Below, one piece after another: positions 53,699-63,213 of a stretch of 64,000 bases of DNA. Source of the stretch: Phytophthora sp. 'mugwort' (taxonomy: Eukaryota > Oomycota > Peronosporomycetes > Peronosporales > Peronosporaceae); NCBI GenBank assembly GCA_033558025.1, contig JAUCEF010000005.1:2604001-2668000 (forward strand), in the 5' to 3' direction. Below the pieces are notes generated by a model. That model was not told where the DNA came from, searched no databases, and worked only from the letters and a program-made list of their open reading frames with translations. Position numbers and translations under genes: made by a program. Positions within the stretch are counted from its first letter, which is position 1; the number at the start of each line of letters is the position of its first letter.

Positions 53699-54890
53699 CA
53701 GAATCTGCCAGTTTTACTTTGTGGCTTAGTCCTCTTGGTAGCCCTCTGGCGATGAAGCTGTAAGCCAAACAATGCGCTGATCTGGTTGCCGCCACGAAAG
53801 CACGTCTGACAGTTCGTGAGGAACATGGCAACACGCACGTATTTGCCTACTGGATTCATACCGAATCTTGAGCCCTTTCGCATACGAAATGAAGCCCAAG
53901 TAGTCTTCATGATCTTGAAATTCCATTTAAGGGATGTGCGCACAGCACCCATTTCTCAATTGAAAACGCGCTGGTGAATTGTTAGAACTGCAGATGTGAA
54001 CCCAGTGACGCAGTACTTGCTCAAAGGGTACGCTGGGTCCCCAAAGATGGCCTTCCCAGCAAAGATGTGATCGTTATCCTCGTAATATGGGAGCAATTTG
54101 CTTGCCGCAAACACAGTGCTATCGTGGCGGCGCCTTTCGTATGGCCTTCAGAAGTGAATTCAAGCCATCCGGGGCCGTAAGCCCTGCGTAGTCAGCAGAG
54201 ATGCACTTGCCAGAAGAGGTGCACTTGTAAACGATAGCATGGCTACATTGGAGGGCTACATACCTTGGTAGATGATGCAGCGAACTTTCTTGTGGCCGCT
54301 TTAGACTTGAGCTTGTACGTTTTCAGCGCGCCTCCGCACGTGCACTCGGCCGGCAGATATGAATTTTATTTCCATTTGGAAAAGCAAACACCCTAGTAAC
54401 AGGAGCTCGTGCTGAGATTGCAGAACAGTACGATTCGATTCGGTTACTAATGAGCTTCTTGTGGAAGTAAAGCTTCCCTACTATCCCGGTGTCTATGATG
54501 TCCACTACAACAACACAATGCAATTGTCGGAACCTCATTACAGCAATGATGTAGTGAGCAATAGCATTCGTACGCACCCATGTACAGAAAGATACACGCC
54601 AACGTGCAGCTCGCGCGGCCGAACTTGCTCTCCATGTCGTAAAGCCGTCGAGGATAGCTTAGGCGGTACATTAAAATGCACATGGCTTCCTCCACAGAGC
54701 AACGGTCAACACGCTCAGTGATGATGACCGCCGGCGGGCGCAGCAGCGCAACAAGCTGTAGGATACTGCCAACAGGAAACCGAAATTCGCGCTCAGCGTT
54801 CGCCTCCGTGCACGCGAGCAGGTCGAATCGGACAGCCGGGATTAGAGGCCGCTCGGGTGCGTGCACGGCACCGGCCGCCACCAGCTCCAA
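53690..54890 (-). pseudogene. broken PIF/Harbinger DDE transposase
   Basis: An N-terminal fragment (54890 downward) matches HARBI1-type transposases: EFRFPVGSILQLVALLRPP, then SVEEAMCILMYRLSYPRRL and SKFGRASCTL. The catalytic part continues in other frames toward 54000, where GDPAYPLSKYCVTGF is the conserved Harbinger GDxxYPL block. Downstream an RTSLKWNFKIMKTTW-type segment corresponds to the usual C-terminal helix. Multiple stops and frame changes separate the pieces, so no active enzyme is made. Strand and position opposite the Myb-like gene support the element assignment. Confidence 0.75.
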
Positions 54891-55320
54891 TACGTGTTCT
54901 CCTCCCCGTACTGGACGAGCACGGCGAGAAGCTCAAGTGCCTCGCTCTGCCTCAAGCGCAGACTGCCGCGAGAACAGCTCAGTGACAATATATACTACAT
55001 TGAGAAACACGCACGCAAAACCGTACCCGCTCAGAGACAGCATAATGGCAGCGCTACGCCTGGAGAGCGACGCTGTTGGTGCTTCGGATGCGCTGCGCCC
55101 AAGGCAGCGGCGCCGGTGATGCAGAGCTTGGGGAAGACGTGGCGAGCGCGCGGACGTTGAAGCTTGGTACTGTCGCTTCTGCTGCGTCAACGCCACTGGT
55201 CTCCACCGTACCGTAGTGAACAGTAGTCGCTTATGAGTATTCTGCGCTAGGCAAATGTGAGGGTAAGTGAATCTCCGAAATCTAAAAAAAGGAATGGGTT
55301 TCACTACCACCAAGCACGGG

Positions 55321-55364
55321 CTGTGAAGGTAGTGGCAGTGAAAAGGCAATTTCGAAACCTCTCG
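55321..55364 (-). repeat. right terminal inverted repeat
   Basis: Read on the minus strand it begins GAGAGGTTTCGA, followed by TTTTCACTGCCACTACC, matching the left repeat at 52799-52836 with a few mismatches and a one-base gap. Confidence 0.72.
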
Positions 55365-55517
55365 ATTGAGGCAGGGAGAGTCGGGAACGTTATTACTCAC
55401 ATTTTAGTTTAAATTTTGTGCCTGCTACTAACAGATGGCGTTCCCTACATGCGCTAATAATAATAGCGAGAGCGGATCTGGTTTTTGTGCAGCTTGTGAG
55501 ATGTAGCTATGCATAGC

Positions 55518-55947
55518 CTATGCTATGCCGGTGGCGTTTGTGGGGACACCGCAAGGATTAAGGAACTTTGCGGCCGAGAAGTTGAGCCTCAGAGCTCGTA
55601 GCGGCAGTTGGGCAGCGTGGAGAACAGCTCCCGCAGCGCTTGAGGCAGCTCTGCTCTCCGCACATGTCGTCCGCGACTTCGGCGGACTGCAGCAGCATGC
55701 CCGACTTGATGCCGAACTTCTCCTCACACTGCTGCGTGTTGGGCTCTGTGGTGAGGATGGCTTCACCGAGATTCGGCTCATGATAGGAACACTTGGGGAT
55801 GTCATATACGAGCGTAGCGGCGGCATTCTCTGTCCCGTTCGATGCGGCAACGACAGAAGCATGCACCGAGACGACAGTAACAAAGAGAAGGACTACAACG
55901 GGATGGTAAGCGCGAGGTGCCATGGTTACTAAAGTTGTCCGAAGCAT
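55518..55947 (-). pseudogene. frameshifted elicitin-like gene
   Basis: An open frame from the ATG at 55947 or 55923 has a signal peptide and cysteine motifs (KCSY, QCEEKFG, MCGEQSC) like the elicitin-like gene at 52115-52747. Near 55640 the family pattern continues in another frame (ending NCRY), and near 55594 it shifts again (NFSAAKFLNPCG), stopping at 55518. Two one-base shifts thus break a copy otherwise colinear with its neighbour. Sequencing error is possible, but two shifts in about 50 bp favour a pseudogene. It is the same strand as the intact gene, with the transposon between them. Confidence 0.75.
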
Positions 55948-55974
55948 TTGTTCCGAACATATTTTTTCTGTCCT

Positions 55975-56078
55975 TTTAGTCCCGTGGATAACCCAACCTG
56001 CCAACCTGACATAGATCGGATGTCGTTTTAGTCCCGTGGATGACGCAAATCGCCCCAACCTGACATAGATCGCATGTC
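55975..56078. repeat. two imperfect direct repeats of about 50 bp
   Basis: The pattern TTTTAGTCCCGTGGATRAC, then CCAACCTGACATAGATCG and ATGTC occurs twice in tandem (about 55975-56027 and 56022-56078) with a few differences. The sequence lies between the elicitin-like pseudogene and the end of the ADAL gene. It may be a duplicated promoter piece or a minisatellite. Confidence 0.75.
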
Positions 56079-56116
56079 CAACATCACCCACTTTATCATT
56101 TATAATGTCCACGTAC

Positions 56117-57232
56117 TCACTGCATCTGGAACAGCATCTTCAACTTGGACACTTGGCTCTGGTCGAAGATCGCCTCTATGGGGGCTCGCGCGATCTCTAC
56201 AAGGCGTTCCTCACTCAGTGCGAACGCTTGCGCGGCCCGCATGTACTCGATCGACAGCGTGGTGTCCAGCACGCCGTAATCGTCCGTGCATATACACAGG
56301 GGGTAGACGCCGAGCTGCTGCTCTTGGCCGTGCTCGTTGGCTAGCAGCTTGCCGTGCGGGTGCGAGGTGAAGCCGCACACACACAGACCTGAAGCCTCGT
56401 GCTTTTCATCTGATGAACACTTGCAGTCTCTGTCGCTGCGATATTTCGCCAGCGTGTGTACGTTAGAGGTCAGACACACCTCGACGGGGATCCGCAACGC
56501 TAACATCTTGGCGTAGAGCGGCCCCGGAAGGCAGCAGGCGTGACCAAGTCGGTCCGGGCGGAAGTTGAGGATCCGATCAGACTCGTCGTCGTTAAAGTGC
56601 TCGGCGAAGTGAACGGCGAGCTTGAGGCCACCGGCTCGAGCTCGCTCCAACACGTGCTCGAAGCGGAAGAACTCGGATTCCGGACGCTCCGAGTTGCCGC
56701 TGAGGTCGATGCCCACAATGAATGGACACTTCTGCTGGTTCTTGCGCTCGAGTGCCATGCTTACAGTTTCTTCTGCCAACTGCAGCGGTTGGTTCCGGTT
56801 GATGCTCAGCAGTAGTCGCACTTCGATGTCCAGGTCTCGTCGCGCATTGCACTCCTCGAGCGCCGCAACCACTTCATCCACGTAGTCTGCACGGGTGGCA
56901 CCATCCCTAGGCAGGTCACGCGGGGTAGAGCGCAGCTCAAGATACTTGACATTCTCCGCGGCAAAGTCCTCCACTGCCTCAACGACGATGCGCCGTAGCA
57001 CGCGGCGACTGACGACCACTTGGTGGATCAGTCCAAACATCTCGAAACACTCGTTGAGACTGCGGTTCTTCGGTAGTCGCAGAGGCTCCGTGCCGTTTCG
57101 TTTTGCTTCATTCTGTAGAAGTTCCTCCAACGTCGACGGACGAATTGACCCATGGATGTGCGCGTGCAGCTCCACCTTGGGTAGCGCCCTGCAGTACGCC
57201 GCAAGCTTGTGATCAACAGGACCCAGCAGCAT
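56117..57232 (-). CDS. ADAL: ADAL-type adenosine/N6-methyl-AMP deaminase
   Basis: From the ATG at 57232 the protein has 371 residues. Metal and catalytic motifs of adenosine deaminases appear in order: KVELHAHIHGSI, LAVHFAEHFND (general base), RLGHACCL and CTDDYGV. Length and the HIHGS variant fit ADAL/MAPDA, which deaminates N6-methyl-AMP to IMP and clears modified nucleotides. The open frame reaches a TTG at 57370, but no ATG lies further upstream, so 57232 is preferred. A cysteine-rich insert (CKCSS...CVCGF, about 285-300) is unusual. It is divergent from SRPRA with a 166-bp gap. Confidence 0.9.
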   Translation of the reverse strand: MLLGPVDHKLAAYCRALPKVELHAHIHGSIRPSTLEELLQNEAKRNGTEPLRLPKNRSLNECFEMFGLIHQVVVSRRVLRRIVVEAVEDFAAENVKYLELRSTPRDLPRDGATRADYVDEVVAALEECNARRDLDIEVRLLLSINRNQPLQLAEETVSMALERKNQQKCPFIVGIDLSGNSERPESEFFRFEHVLERARAGGLKLAVHFAEHFNDDESDRILNFRPDRLGHACCLPGPLYAKMLALRIPVEVCLTSNVHTLAKYRSDRDCKCSSDEKHEASGLCVCGFTSHPHGKLLANEHGQEQQLGVYPLCICTDDYGVLDTTLSIEYMRAAQAFALSEERLVEIARAPIEAIFDQSQVSKLKMLFQMQ

Positions 57233-57398
57233 GTCGAGCAATATGGTGTACACGTCGTGTGGTCTCACCGGTTCAGTTGCGCGGTCACTTACCGGTACAG
57301 TACTCCGAAGAAGTGACAGAACACGCCGACCTGCCTGTCCCCCACACCACAACCGAACCCGCCGAGCCAAAAGCTAATCAACGCGTGTGCCTGCCGCC

Positions 57399-59673
57399 AT
57401 GATTGACCACTTCGTCATCTTTTCCAAGACCGGCACGGTGCTGTGGTCGCGCACGCTATGCAAGCTGGGTGGTGACCCCGTGGACAACCTCATTAACCGC
57501 GTGCTCATGGAGGATCGCGCCGGTGAGAAGAAGTTCATCGACGACGCGTATTCTATGCAGTGGGTGTTCGAGAACAAGCTGGACCTGGTTTTCGTGGTGG
57601 TATACCAGAAGATTTTGCAACTGCTGTACATCGAGGAGCTCCTGGAGATCGTCAAGAGGGACTTTATCGCCATGTTCCCGCAGCAGATCGCCAACAAGAC
57701 GCCCGTCAAGTTCGAAGACAAGTTCACTAAGATCCTCAAGGCCACGGAGCTCAAGTTTACTGAGAAGCAGGTTCGCAAGGGCCCGCGCTCATTCAATGTG
57801 TCCAAGAAGGCTAAGGCGAAGGGTGTGACGTCCAATACGTCGGGCAAAACGGCTTCAGCATCGCGCACAGCAACAGCAACGACTGCAGATGTACGTACCG
57901 TGATGTGCTGCTGTGGTTGCTTTGCACTGACGAATGTGCTCTGGTGATTTCTTGTGTGTTCTGTTAAGCAGTCTAGCGAAGATGGGAGTGATATCCCCTC
58001 GTCCGACGGAAAGGACAAGAGCCTCGAGGAGCTGGAGAACGAGGCAGCTCAGCACTCGAAAGTGCGCAAGATGCGCACGGGTCCGCGTCGTAAGGGGAAG
58101 GACAAGGCCACGAAGGAGCCTAAGAAAAGTGGCAAGAAAATGACGAAATGGGACGACACGAAGGTTTCCAAAAAAGAGGCCGAAGCGCTTGATCGCTCCA
58201 AGATGGTAAGCATAGCATGACTATTATGAATGGGTGGCTGCAATCGAATGGTCATCTTAATTTGATGATGCGATGTTTTACGTCGTCAGACCACTCTTGA
58301 GGAGGAAGAAGCGCAGCTTCGCGAGAAGCGTGAAGCCTATATTGGAGTATGCTCACCCTCTTGTTTGATAGTGATCCATCGTTACGGCATGCTGAGGGTG
58401 GTCTATGTTATCTGTGCGTAGGAAATGGAGGACAGCGATTCGGAAGAGTTTTCTGATACCGATGATGAGTCAGCCGCTTCATCTGGAACCGAGTCTGATT
58501 CGAGCCAAAGTGGCTGGAGCTTTTCCAAGACGCGTCTAGGTAACTTCCTGAGCACTGTGTCTGGTAACAAGATTCTCGAGCGGGAAGACTTGGAGCCCGT
58601 GATCACCCCCATGCACCAAATGGTAGACATCTATCAGTCCCCTCTCTCTTATGCGCAATACTAACGTCGATGTGGCTTCCAATTGCAGCTGATCAGCAAG
58701 AACGTGGCTTCGGAAGCTGCCAACGAGCTGTGCGAATCTGTCATCACGACTGTGGTCGGCCAGAGACTCGAGAGCTTTACGCGTGTCTCTACGGTCGTGC
58801 GAAAGGCTCTGGAGGCCGCACTGCTGCGTATTTTGACGCCCAAGAAGTCCACCGACGTTTTGCGTGAGATTCTGCAGGCTAGGACGGAGGGCCGTGCTTA
58901 CAGCATCGTCTTCGTGGGTGTAAACGGTGTTGGCAAGTCCACCAGCTTGTCCAAGGTGTGCTACTATCTGAAATCCAAAGGCATGAAAGTCATGATCGCT
59001 GCCTGCGATACGTTCCGATCGGGTGCTGTCGAGCAATTGAACCAGCACGCCAAGGTGCTGGATGTGGAGCTGTTCCAGAAGGGTTATGCGAAGGATCCCG
59101 CCTCGGTGGCGAAGGAGGCTGTCAAGTATGGCACGGAAAATGGCTACGATTGCGTGCTCATTGACACCGCTGGCCGTATGCAAAACAACGAGCCGCTGAT
59201 GCGTGCACTGGCCAAGCTTGTGTCCAACAACGAGCCTGATCTGGTTCTCTTTGTCGGAGAGGCGTTGGTGGGAAACGATGGCATTGACCAGCTGTCGATG
59301 TTTGACCGGGTATGTAGCGGGAATTTGAACCGTGTCACCTGCACTGTCAGCAGCATCTAACCGAGCTTGTGCCTTTTTCTCCTCTTAGGCCCTTGCGGAC
59401 TACTCGGACCGACGTGAGCCGCACCGCATTGATGGCATTGTCATTACAAAGTTTGACACGATTGATGACAAGGGTACGTTGTCAATTCTTTTAAATCACT
59501 GGAGGAATTTTGTGCACGGCTGACCTTGTTTCCCTCTTTTTCTTGCAGTTGGTGCTGCGGTGTCGATGGTGTACAAGACCGGTCAGCCGATCATGTTCGT
59601 CGGCACGGGCCAGAAGTACACGCACCTGAAGAAGCTGAACGTGCGGATGGTGCTGCGTCACCTCCTGCAGTAA
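57399..59673 (+). CDS. SRPRA: signal recognition particle receptor alpha subunit
   Basis: Seven exons read in phase: 57399-57890, 57972-58205, 58290-58346, 58422-58622, 58689-59309, 59389-59473 and 59549-59673, giving 604 residues. The N-terminal longin-like SRX domain ([18 protein letters not shown]) binds SRPRB at the ER. A lysine-rich linker and an acidic stretch ([13 protein letters not shown]) precede the NG domain with [14 protein letters not shown] (P-loop), [24 protein letters not shown] and [11 protein letters not shown]. It docks ribosome-SRP complexes for cotranslational secretion, relevant to the many secreted proteins of this organism. Splice junctions are all GT-AG. Confidence 0.96.
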
Positions 59674-59783
59674 GAGTATTTTGAAGCTCTGCACGACCCA
59701 AGGACCTCTCTTCAACTGCATTCTTTCTTTGAGGACGGCTAACGCTTCGAATAGCACTCGACTTTGATTCCTCACGTCTCTTG

Positions 59784-60281
59784 TCATTGTTTGGTCACGT
59801 TGACGCTGTATCCGTATCCAAGCTCGGGGTATTGAAGCGGAAGCGTGATCATGGCCTCGCGAAGAGCGTCTACATCGATGACCCATGGTGTTCCGAGCCA
59901 CATGGCGTGCGTTGTGTGGTCCTCGCGCTCATAGAGGGTTAACGGGTGCAACAGGATGCTAAGCGATCCGCGGTGCAGCGTGAACCACGACAAGACGTGG
60001 GCGAACGATTCGGCGGGCACCCATGTCTCGAAGCTGCCACTGAGATGCGGGCCTACGGGTCCGAAGTTGAACGGAGGTGGCTTACCTTTTAGACCCGGGA
60101 GCTCCCTGCTCGTCACGCCGTTGCATACTGCAATGAAGTTCTTGGGGTCGGCTAACACGCGGTCCACCAGCGCATTGCGCAGCGCCTGTGCGTCCTTCAT
60201 GGAGCGCTCGTTGGTGGCGTAGAAGTACGTGTGGAAGTGCCATTCCTTGATGCTGGTCTGGTCGATTTTGCTCGGCGACAT
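59784..60281 (-). CDS. DOPA 4,5-dioxygenase family protein
   Basis: The 165-residue intronless gene has the small alpha/beta fold of DOPA 4,5-dioxygenases, with EWHFHTYFYA near the N-terminus and HRGSLSILLHPL later, histidines that could bind iron. Family members open the ring of L-DOPA or other catechols; some bacterial and oomycete members have unknown substrates. It converges on SRPRA with about 110 bp between stop codons. The start at 60281 follows a T-tract on the minus strand. Confidence 0.85.
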   Translation of the reverse strand: MSPSKIDQTSIKEWHFHTYFYATNERSMKDAQALRNALVDRVLADPKNFIAVCNGVTSRELPGLKGKPPPFNFGPVGPHLSGSFETWVPAESFAHVLSWFTLHRGSLSILLHPLTLYEREDHTTHAMWLGTPWVIDVDALREAMITLPLQYPELGYGYSVNVTKQ

Positions 60282-61094
60282 GGCGCAAGATCTACAATAC
60301 TCAGGTTAGTTAGTGACCGTGCCGGACAATTAGAAACGAAAAAAAAAAAATCCCTTCAATAACAATCATTTCTATTGGTTTTCATCCAATCAAAACGAAT
60401 AGTAGGAATGACGCGTTGTTGCATGACCGCCCATCACTCCTCGGCGCAAAGAAACGCCAACTAATATGACTACATTTTGGCAGGACGTCAAATTGACGGT
60501 CATGGTGAGTGCGTCGCGCAGCTAAGTCCCGACGCAGCGCTGGAGTCCAGGCGCTAATCCTCGAGGTTAGTTTATTTCAATAGCAAGCGTCGTCAGATTT
60601 CGATGTGTGGTGTGCGATGAGACCGGACGACGCAGCTATAACAGAACATGTTCTCTCTTTCCTGTAGCTAATCATGGACGTGCCGCGCAGTGGTTTTCTG
60701 CGGAGATGTCTCGGCCTCGAGTCGTTTGATGCCCAGAGTTGATGTTCAGGCCAATTGGACGCTGAACGTTGCGCTGAAGATAGGCCCCGCGACGCCTGTA
60801 TTAATAGCGACGAGATCCCGAGGCTGGCGTCGTTGCATTTTGCAGTTATTTCTGTGCGCAGAGATTGGCTGTGCCAGTCTGTGCCGAGGCGGTGATGAAG
60901 GTGCTGGCGGGGTTTCATTTTAAACTTCCGCTCCCTATTTGGCAAAACGTGTGCAGCTTCCCACTCCGACAGTAGAGCCCTCCCGCGCAGCAGAAACAGA
61001 GCCGACGGTTCCTGCTCCTTTGCGCCCTGCCCCACTCCGTCCGCGACCATCGAAGCAGCAGCACTCGACAAGGAAAGGTAATACAGAGTCAAAC
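60282..61094. other. divergent intergenic region before GPA1
   Basis: About 810 bp between the DOPA dioxygenase start and the G-alpha start. It contains an A-tract (about 60340), a pair of opposed CCAAT boxes (ATTGG at 60375, CCAAT at 60386), and a TCATTTT motif (60916) upstream of GPA1 that may serve as an initiator. No gene is supported; the GPA1 leader is long and pyrimidine-rich. Confidence 0.45.
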
Positions 61095-62235
61095 ATGGGA
61101 CTCTGTGCTTCCAAGATGTCCGATAACGATCGGCAAGCTATGGCCAAGTCGCGCGATATTGAAGCCAAGAACGAGGAGGCTCATCGCGTGGAGCAGGAGA
61201 AGGTCAAGCTCTTACTGCTAGGTGCAGGAGAATCAGGCAAGAGTACGGTTTTCAAGCAGATGAAGGTGCGTTCTACCGAGTAGCCAGAGTTTTATTAGAC
61301 CCCCAGCAAGCTAATTCCTATCCGCTTTCTTGCTACAGATTTTGTATGGAGCAGCTCTAACCGAAGACGAGAAGCGGCACTGCACCCCAATTATCTATAA
61401 TAATGTGGTAACGTCCATGAAGATGCTGATCGAGCAGTGCACGGAAATGAAACTGAAGGGCGAAGTGGTGTGCGTACAAGACTTCGAGGACATCCGGACG
61501 CTGAGTGATGAGGCAGAAGTGAACCCCGTGATAGGTCAGAAGATCAAGAACCTGTGGACGGACCCCGGCGTCGTAGCCACCTGGAACCGGCGAGCCGAGT
61601 TCCAGATCATCGAGTCTGTCAAGTACTACTTCAATGACCTGGACCGCATCATGCGCGACGACTACGCAGCGACGCAGCAAGATATGCTTTACGCACGTGT
61701 GCGTACGTCCGGTATCGTAGAAGAACGGTACCAGATTGATGGCGCCACCTTCGTCATGTATGATGTCGGCGGACAACGAAACGAGCGGAAGAAGTGGATT
61801 CACTGCTTTGAGGACGTGACAGCAGTTATTTTCGTGGCAGCGCTGAGCGAATATGATCAGTCTTTGTATGAGGACGCGTCCACAAACCGGATGATCGAGG
61901 CCATCACATTGTTTGATGAGATCGTGAACAACAAGTTCTTCCTCAACTCGGCTATGATCCTATTCCTGAACAAGAAGGATTTGTTCCAGGACAAGATCAA
62001 GAAAGTGGACCCCAAGACGGTGGATGTGTTCAAAGACTTCCCTGGTGGCATTGGTGACTACGATTTGGGCGTGCAGTACTTCCTCGGAAAATTCATGGAG
62101 ATGAATCGTCAGCCCGAGAAGGAGATTTACCACCACGTGACGTGCGCCACCGACTCACAGAACGTCCAAGTCGTGTTCAACGCCTGCAAAGACATTATTT
62201 TGAAGCAGAATATCAAGGGCTCCGGCTTCATGTAG
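61095..62235 (+). CDS. GPA1: heterotrimeric G-protein alpha subunit
   Basis: Two exons (61095-61265 and 61339-62235) encode 355 residues. MGLCAS at the N-terminus is a myristoylation and palmitoylation signal. The GTP-binding motifs are LLLLGAGESGKST, DVGGQRNERKKW, FLNKKDLF and TCATDSQNV. The C-terminus ends KGSGFM and lacks the pertussis-toxin cysteine. In Phytophthora the single G-alpha controls zoospore swimming, negative geotaxis and virulence. The intron follows the P-loop. Length matches known oomycete G-alpha proteins. Confidence 0.97.
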
Positions 62236-62658
62236 GCACAGACAGCAACGACATGTACGACAATGGAAAGCGCACGTTGACCAGGTAACCGACGGACGGA
62301 CAAGACGCCAGCGCGTCGAGGAGCGCGTTAATGAAGCGGAGCGAGGAGTAAGCTTATGAGCGCCAGCCCAGCCTACACCCATCGCTTCCCCACCTTCGCC
62401 GGCTCGTAGGTAGTAGGAACGGGTGGGGAGACACGGACAAGCAAGGAGTGCGTAGAACATTTTATATACATTGAACCTTTCCCATTTAACCCCTTGGCTG
62501 GGCGTGAGTCACTGCATCATGTACCTGATGCTGGTGCTAAACGCCGTCGCTTCCCTTCGTCTTGCGTCACTACAGTAACTGGGGCTCCTAACTTGGTTCA
62601 GGTCTGTCTTATGCCGACTCACATTCGCGCCTAAACCACCCTATCCTCGCATCTGAGT
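62236..62658. other. 3' flank of GPA1
   Basis: About 420 bp after the G-alpha stop codon. No gene or RNA is seen. CT-rich stretches precede the histone promoter. Confidence 0.4.
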
Positions 62659-62725
62659 CCGCCAATTGGAATCATAACTGTAGGTTTTCCGCCAATCAAG
62701 TAGTAAGACAATGGATTCCGCCAAT
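62659..62725 (+). promoter_or_regulatory. three phased CCGCCAAT boxes before histone H2B
   Basis: CCGCCAAT occurs at 62659-62666, 62689-62696 and 62718-62725, spaced 30 and 29 bp, about three helical turns each. They lie 150-210 bp upstream of the histone start codon and 90-160 bp upstream of the initiator. CCAAT boxes bound by NF-Y typically drive histone genes. Confidence 0.75.
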
Positions 62726-62817
62726 CATCGCGCACCATGCGAGTCTCGGGAGAAACCGCGCTTATTGCCCTCTATTTAGTCATATACCCTCAGCTCAGAT
62801 ATGGGCGCCACCGGATC

Positions 62818-62836
62818 GTTCATTCCTCAATTTACC
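62818..62836 (+). promoter_or_regulatory. oomycete Inr + FPR core promoter of H2B
   Basis: GTTCATTCCTCAATTTACC matches the oomycete core promoter exactly in its two parts: TCATTCC (initiator TCATTYY) and CAATTT (flanking element CAWTTT). It lies about 30 bp before the start codon at 62866, as usual for short oomycete leaders. Confidence 0.85.
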
Positions 62837-62865
62837 GAGTACATTCCAACTCCCAAACAACAGCA

Positions 62866-63213
62866 ATGGCGAAGACTCCATCGAAGAAGGCCGCGAAGAC
62901 GGTCGCTAAGTCCGGCAAGGGCAAGGGTAAGAAGCGTGTCGAATCGTACTCGACGTACATCTACAAGGTGCTGCGCCAGGTGCACCCCGAGATGGGCATT
63001 AGCAAGCGCGGCATGTCGATCATGAACTCGTTCATTAACGACATCTTCGAGCGCATCGCTTCGGAGGCCGGCAAGCTGTCGCGTTACAACAAGAAGTCGA
63101 CGCTGTCCAGCCGCGAGATCCAGACGGCTGTGCGCCTCATGCTCCCAGGCGAGTTGGCTAAGCACGCCGTGTCTGAGGGCACGAAGGCCGTGACCAAGTT
63201 CACGTCGGCTTAA
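62866..63213 (+). CDS. H2B: histone H2B
   Basis: The intronless gene encodes 115 residues. A lysine-rich N-terminal tail leads into the H2B fold: [38 protein letters not shown] and [20 protein letters not shown], with the ubiquitin-site region at the C-terminus ([13 protein letters not shown]). It packages DNA with H2A. The open frame extends upstream in frame to 62737, but the ATG at 62866 begins the histone and follows the initiator. Confidence 0.98.
   Translation: MAKTPSKKAAKTVAKSGKGKGKKRVESYSTYIYKVLRQVHPEMGISKRGMSIMNSFINDIFERIASEAGKLSRYNKKSTLSSREIQTAVRLMLPGELAKHAVSEGTKAVTKFTSA

Larger units (their letters stand above)
52799..55364. mobile_element. decayed PIF/Harbinger DNA transposon
   Basis: This roughly 2.57-kb element is bounded by imperfect terminal inverted repeats of about 38 bp. 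Inside are two convergent broken genes: a Myb/SANT-like protein (plus strand, 53005-53698) and a Harbinger-type DDE transposase (minus strand, 53690-54890). That two-gene arrangement is characteristic of PIF/Harbinger elements. Extra copies of the motif TTCACTACCAC near both ends (for example 55299 onward) look like subterminal repeats. The exact ends and a 3-bp target duplication could not be fixed by eye. The element is not autonomous. Confidence 0.75.

Noticed and set aside
62155..62460. 101-residue frame antisense to the G-alpha 3' end
   Set aside because: It overlaps a well-supported coding exon and has no recognisable domain.
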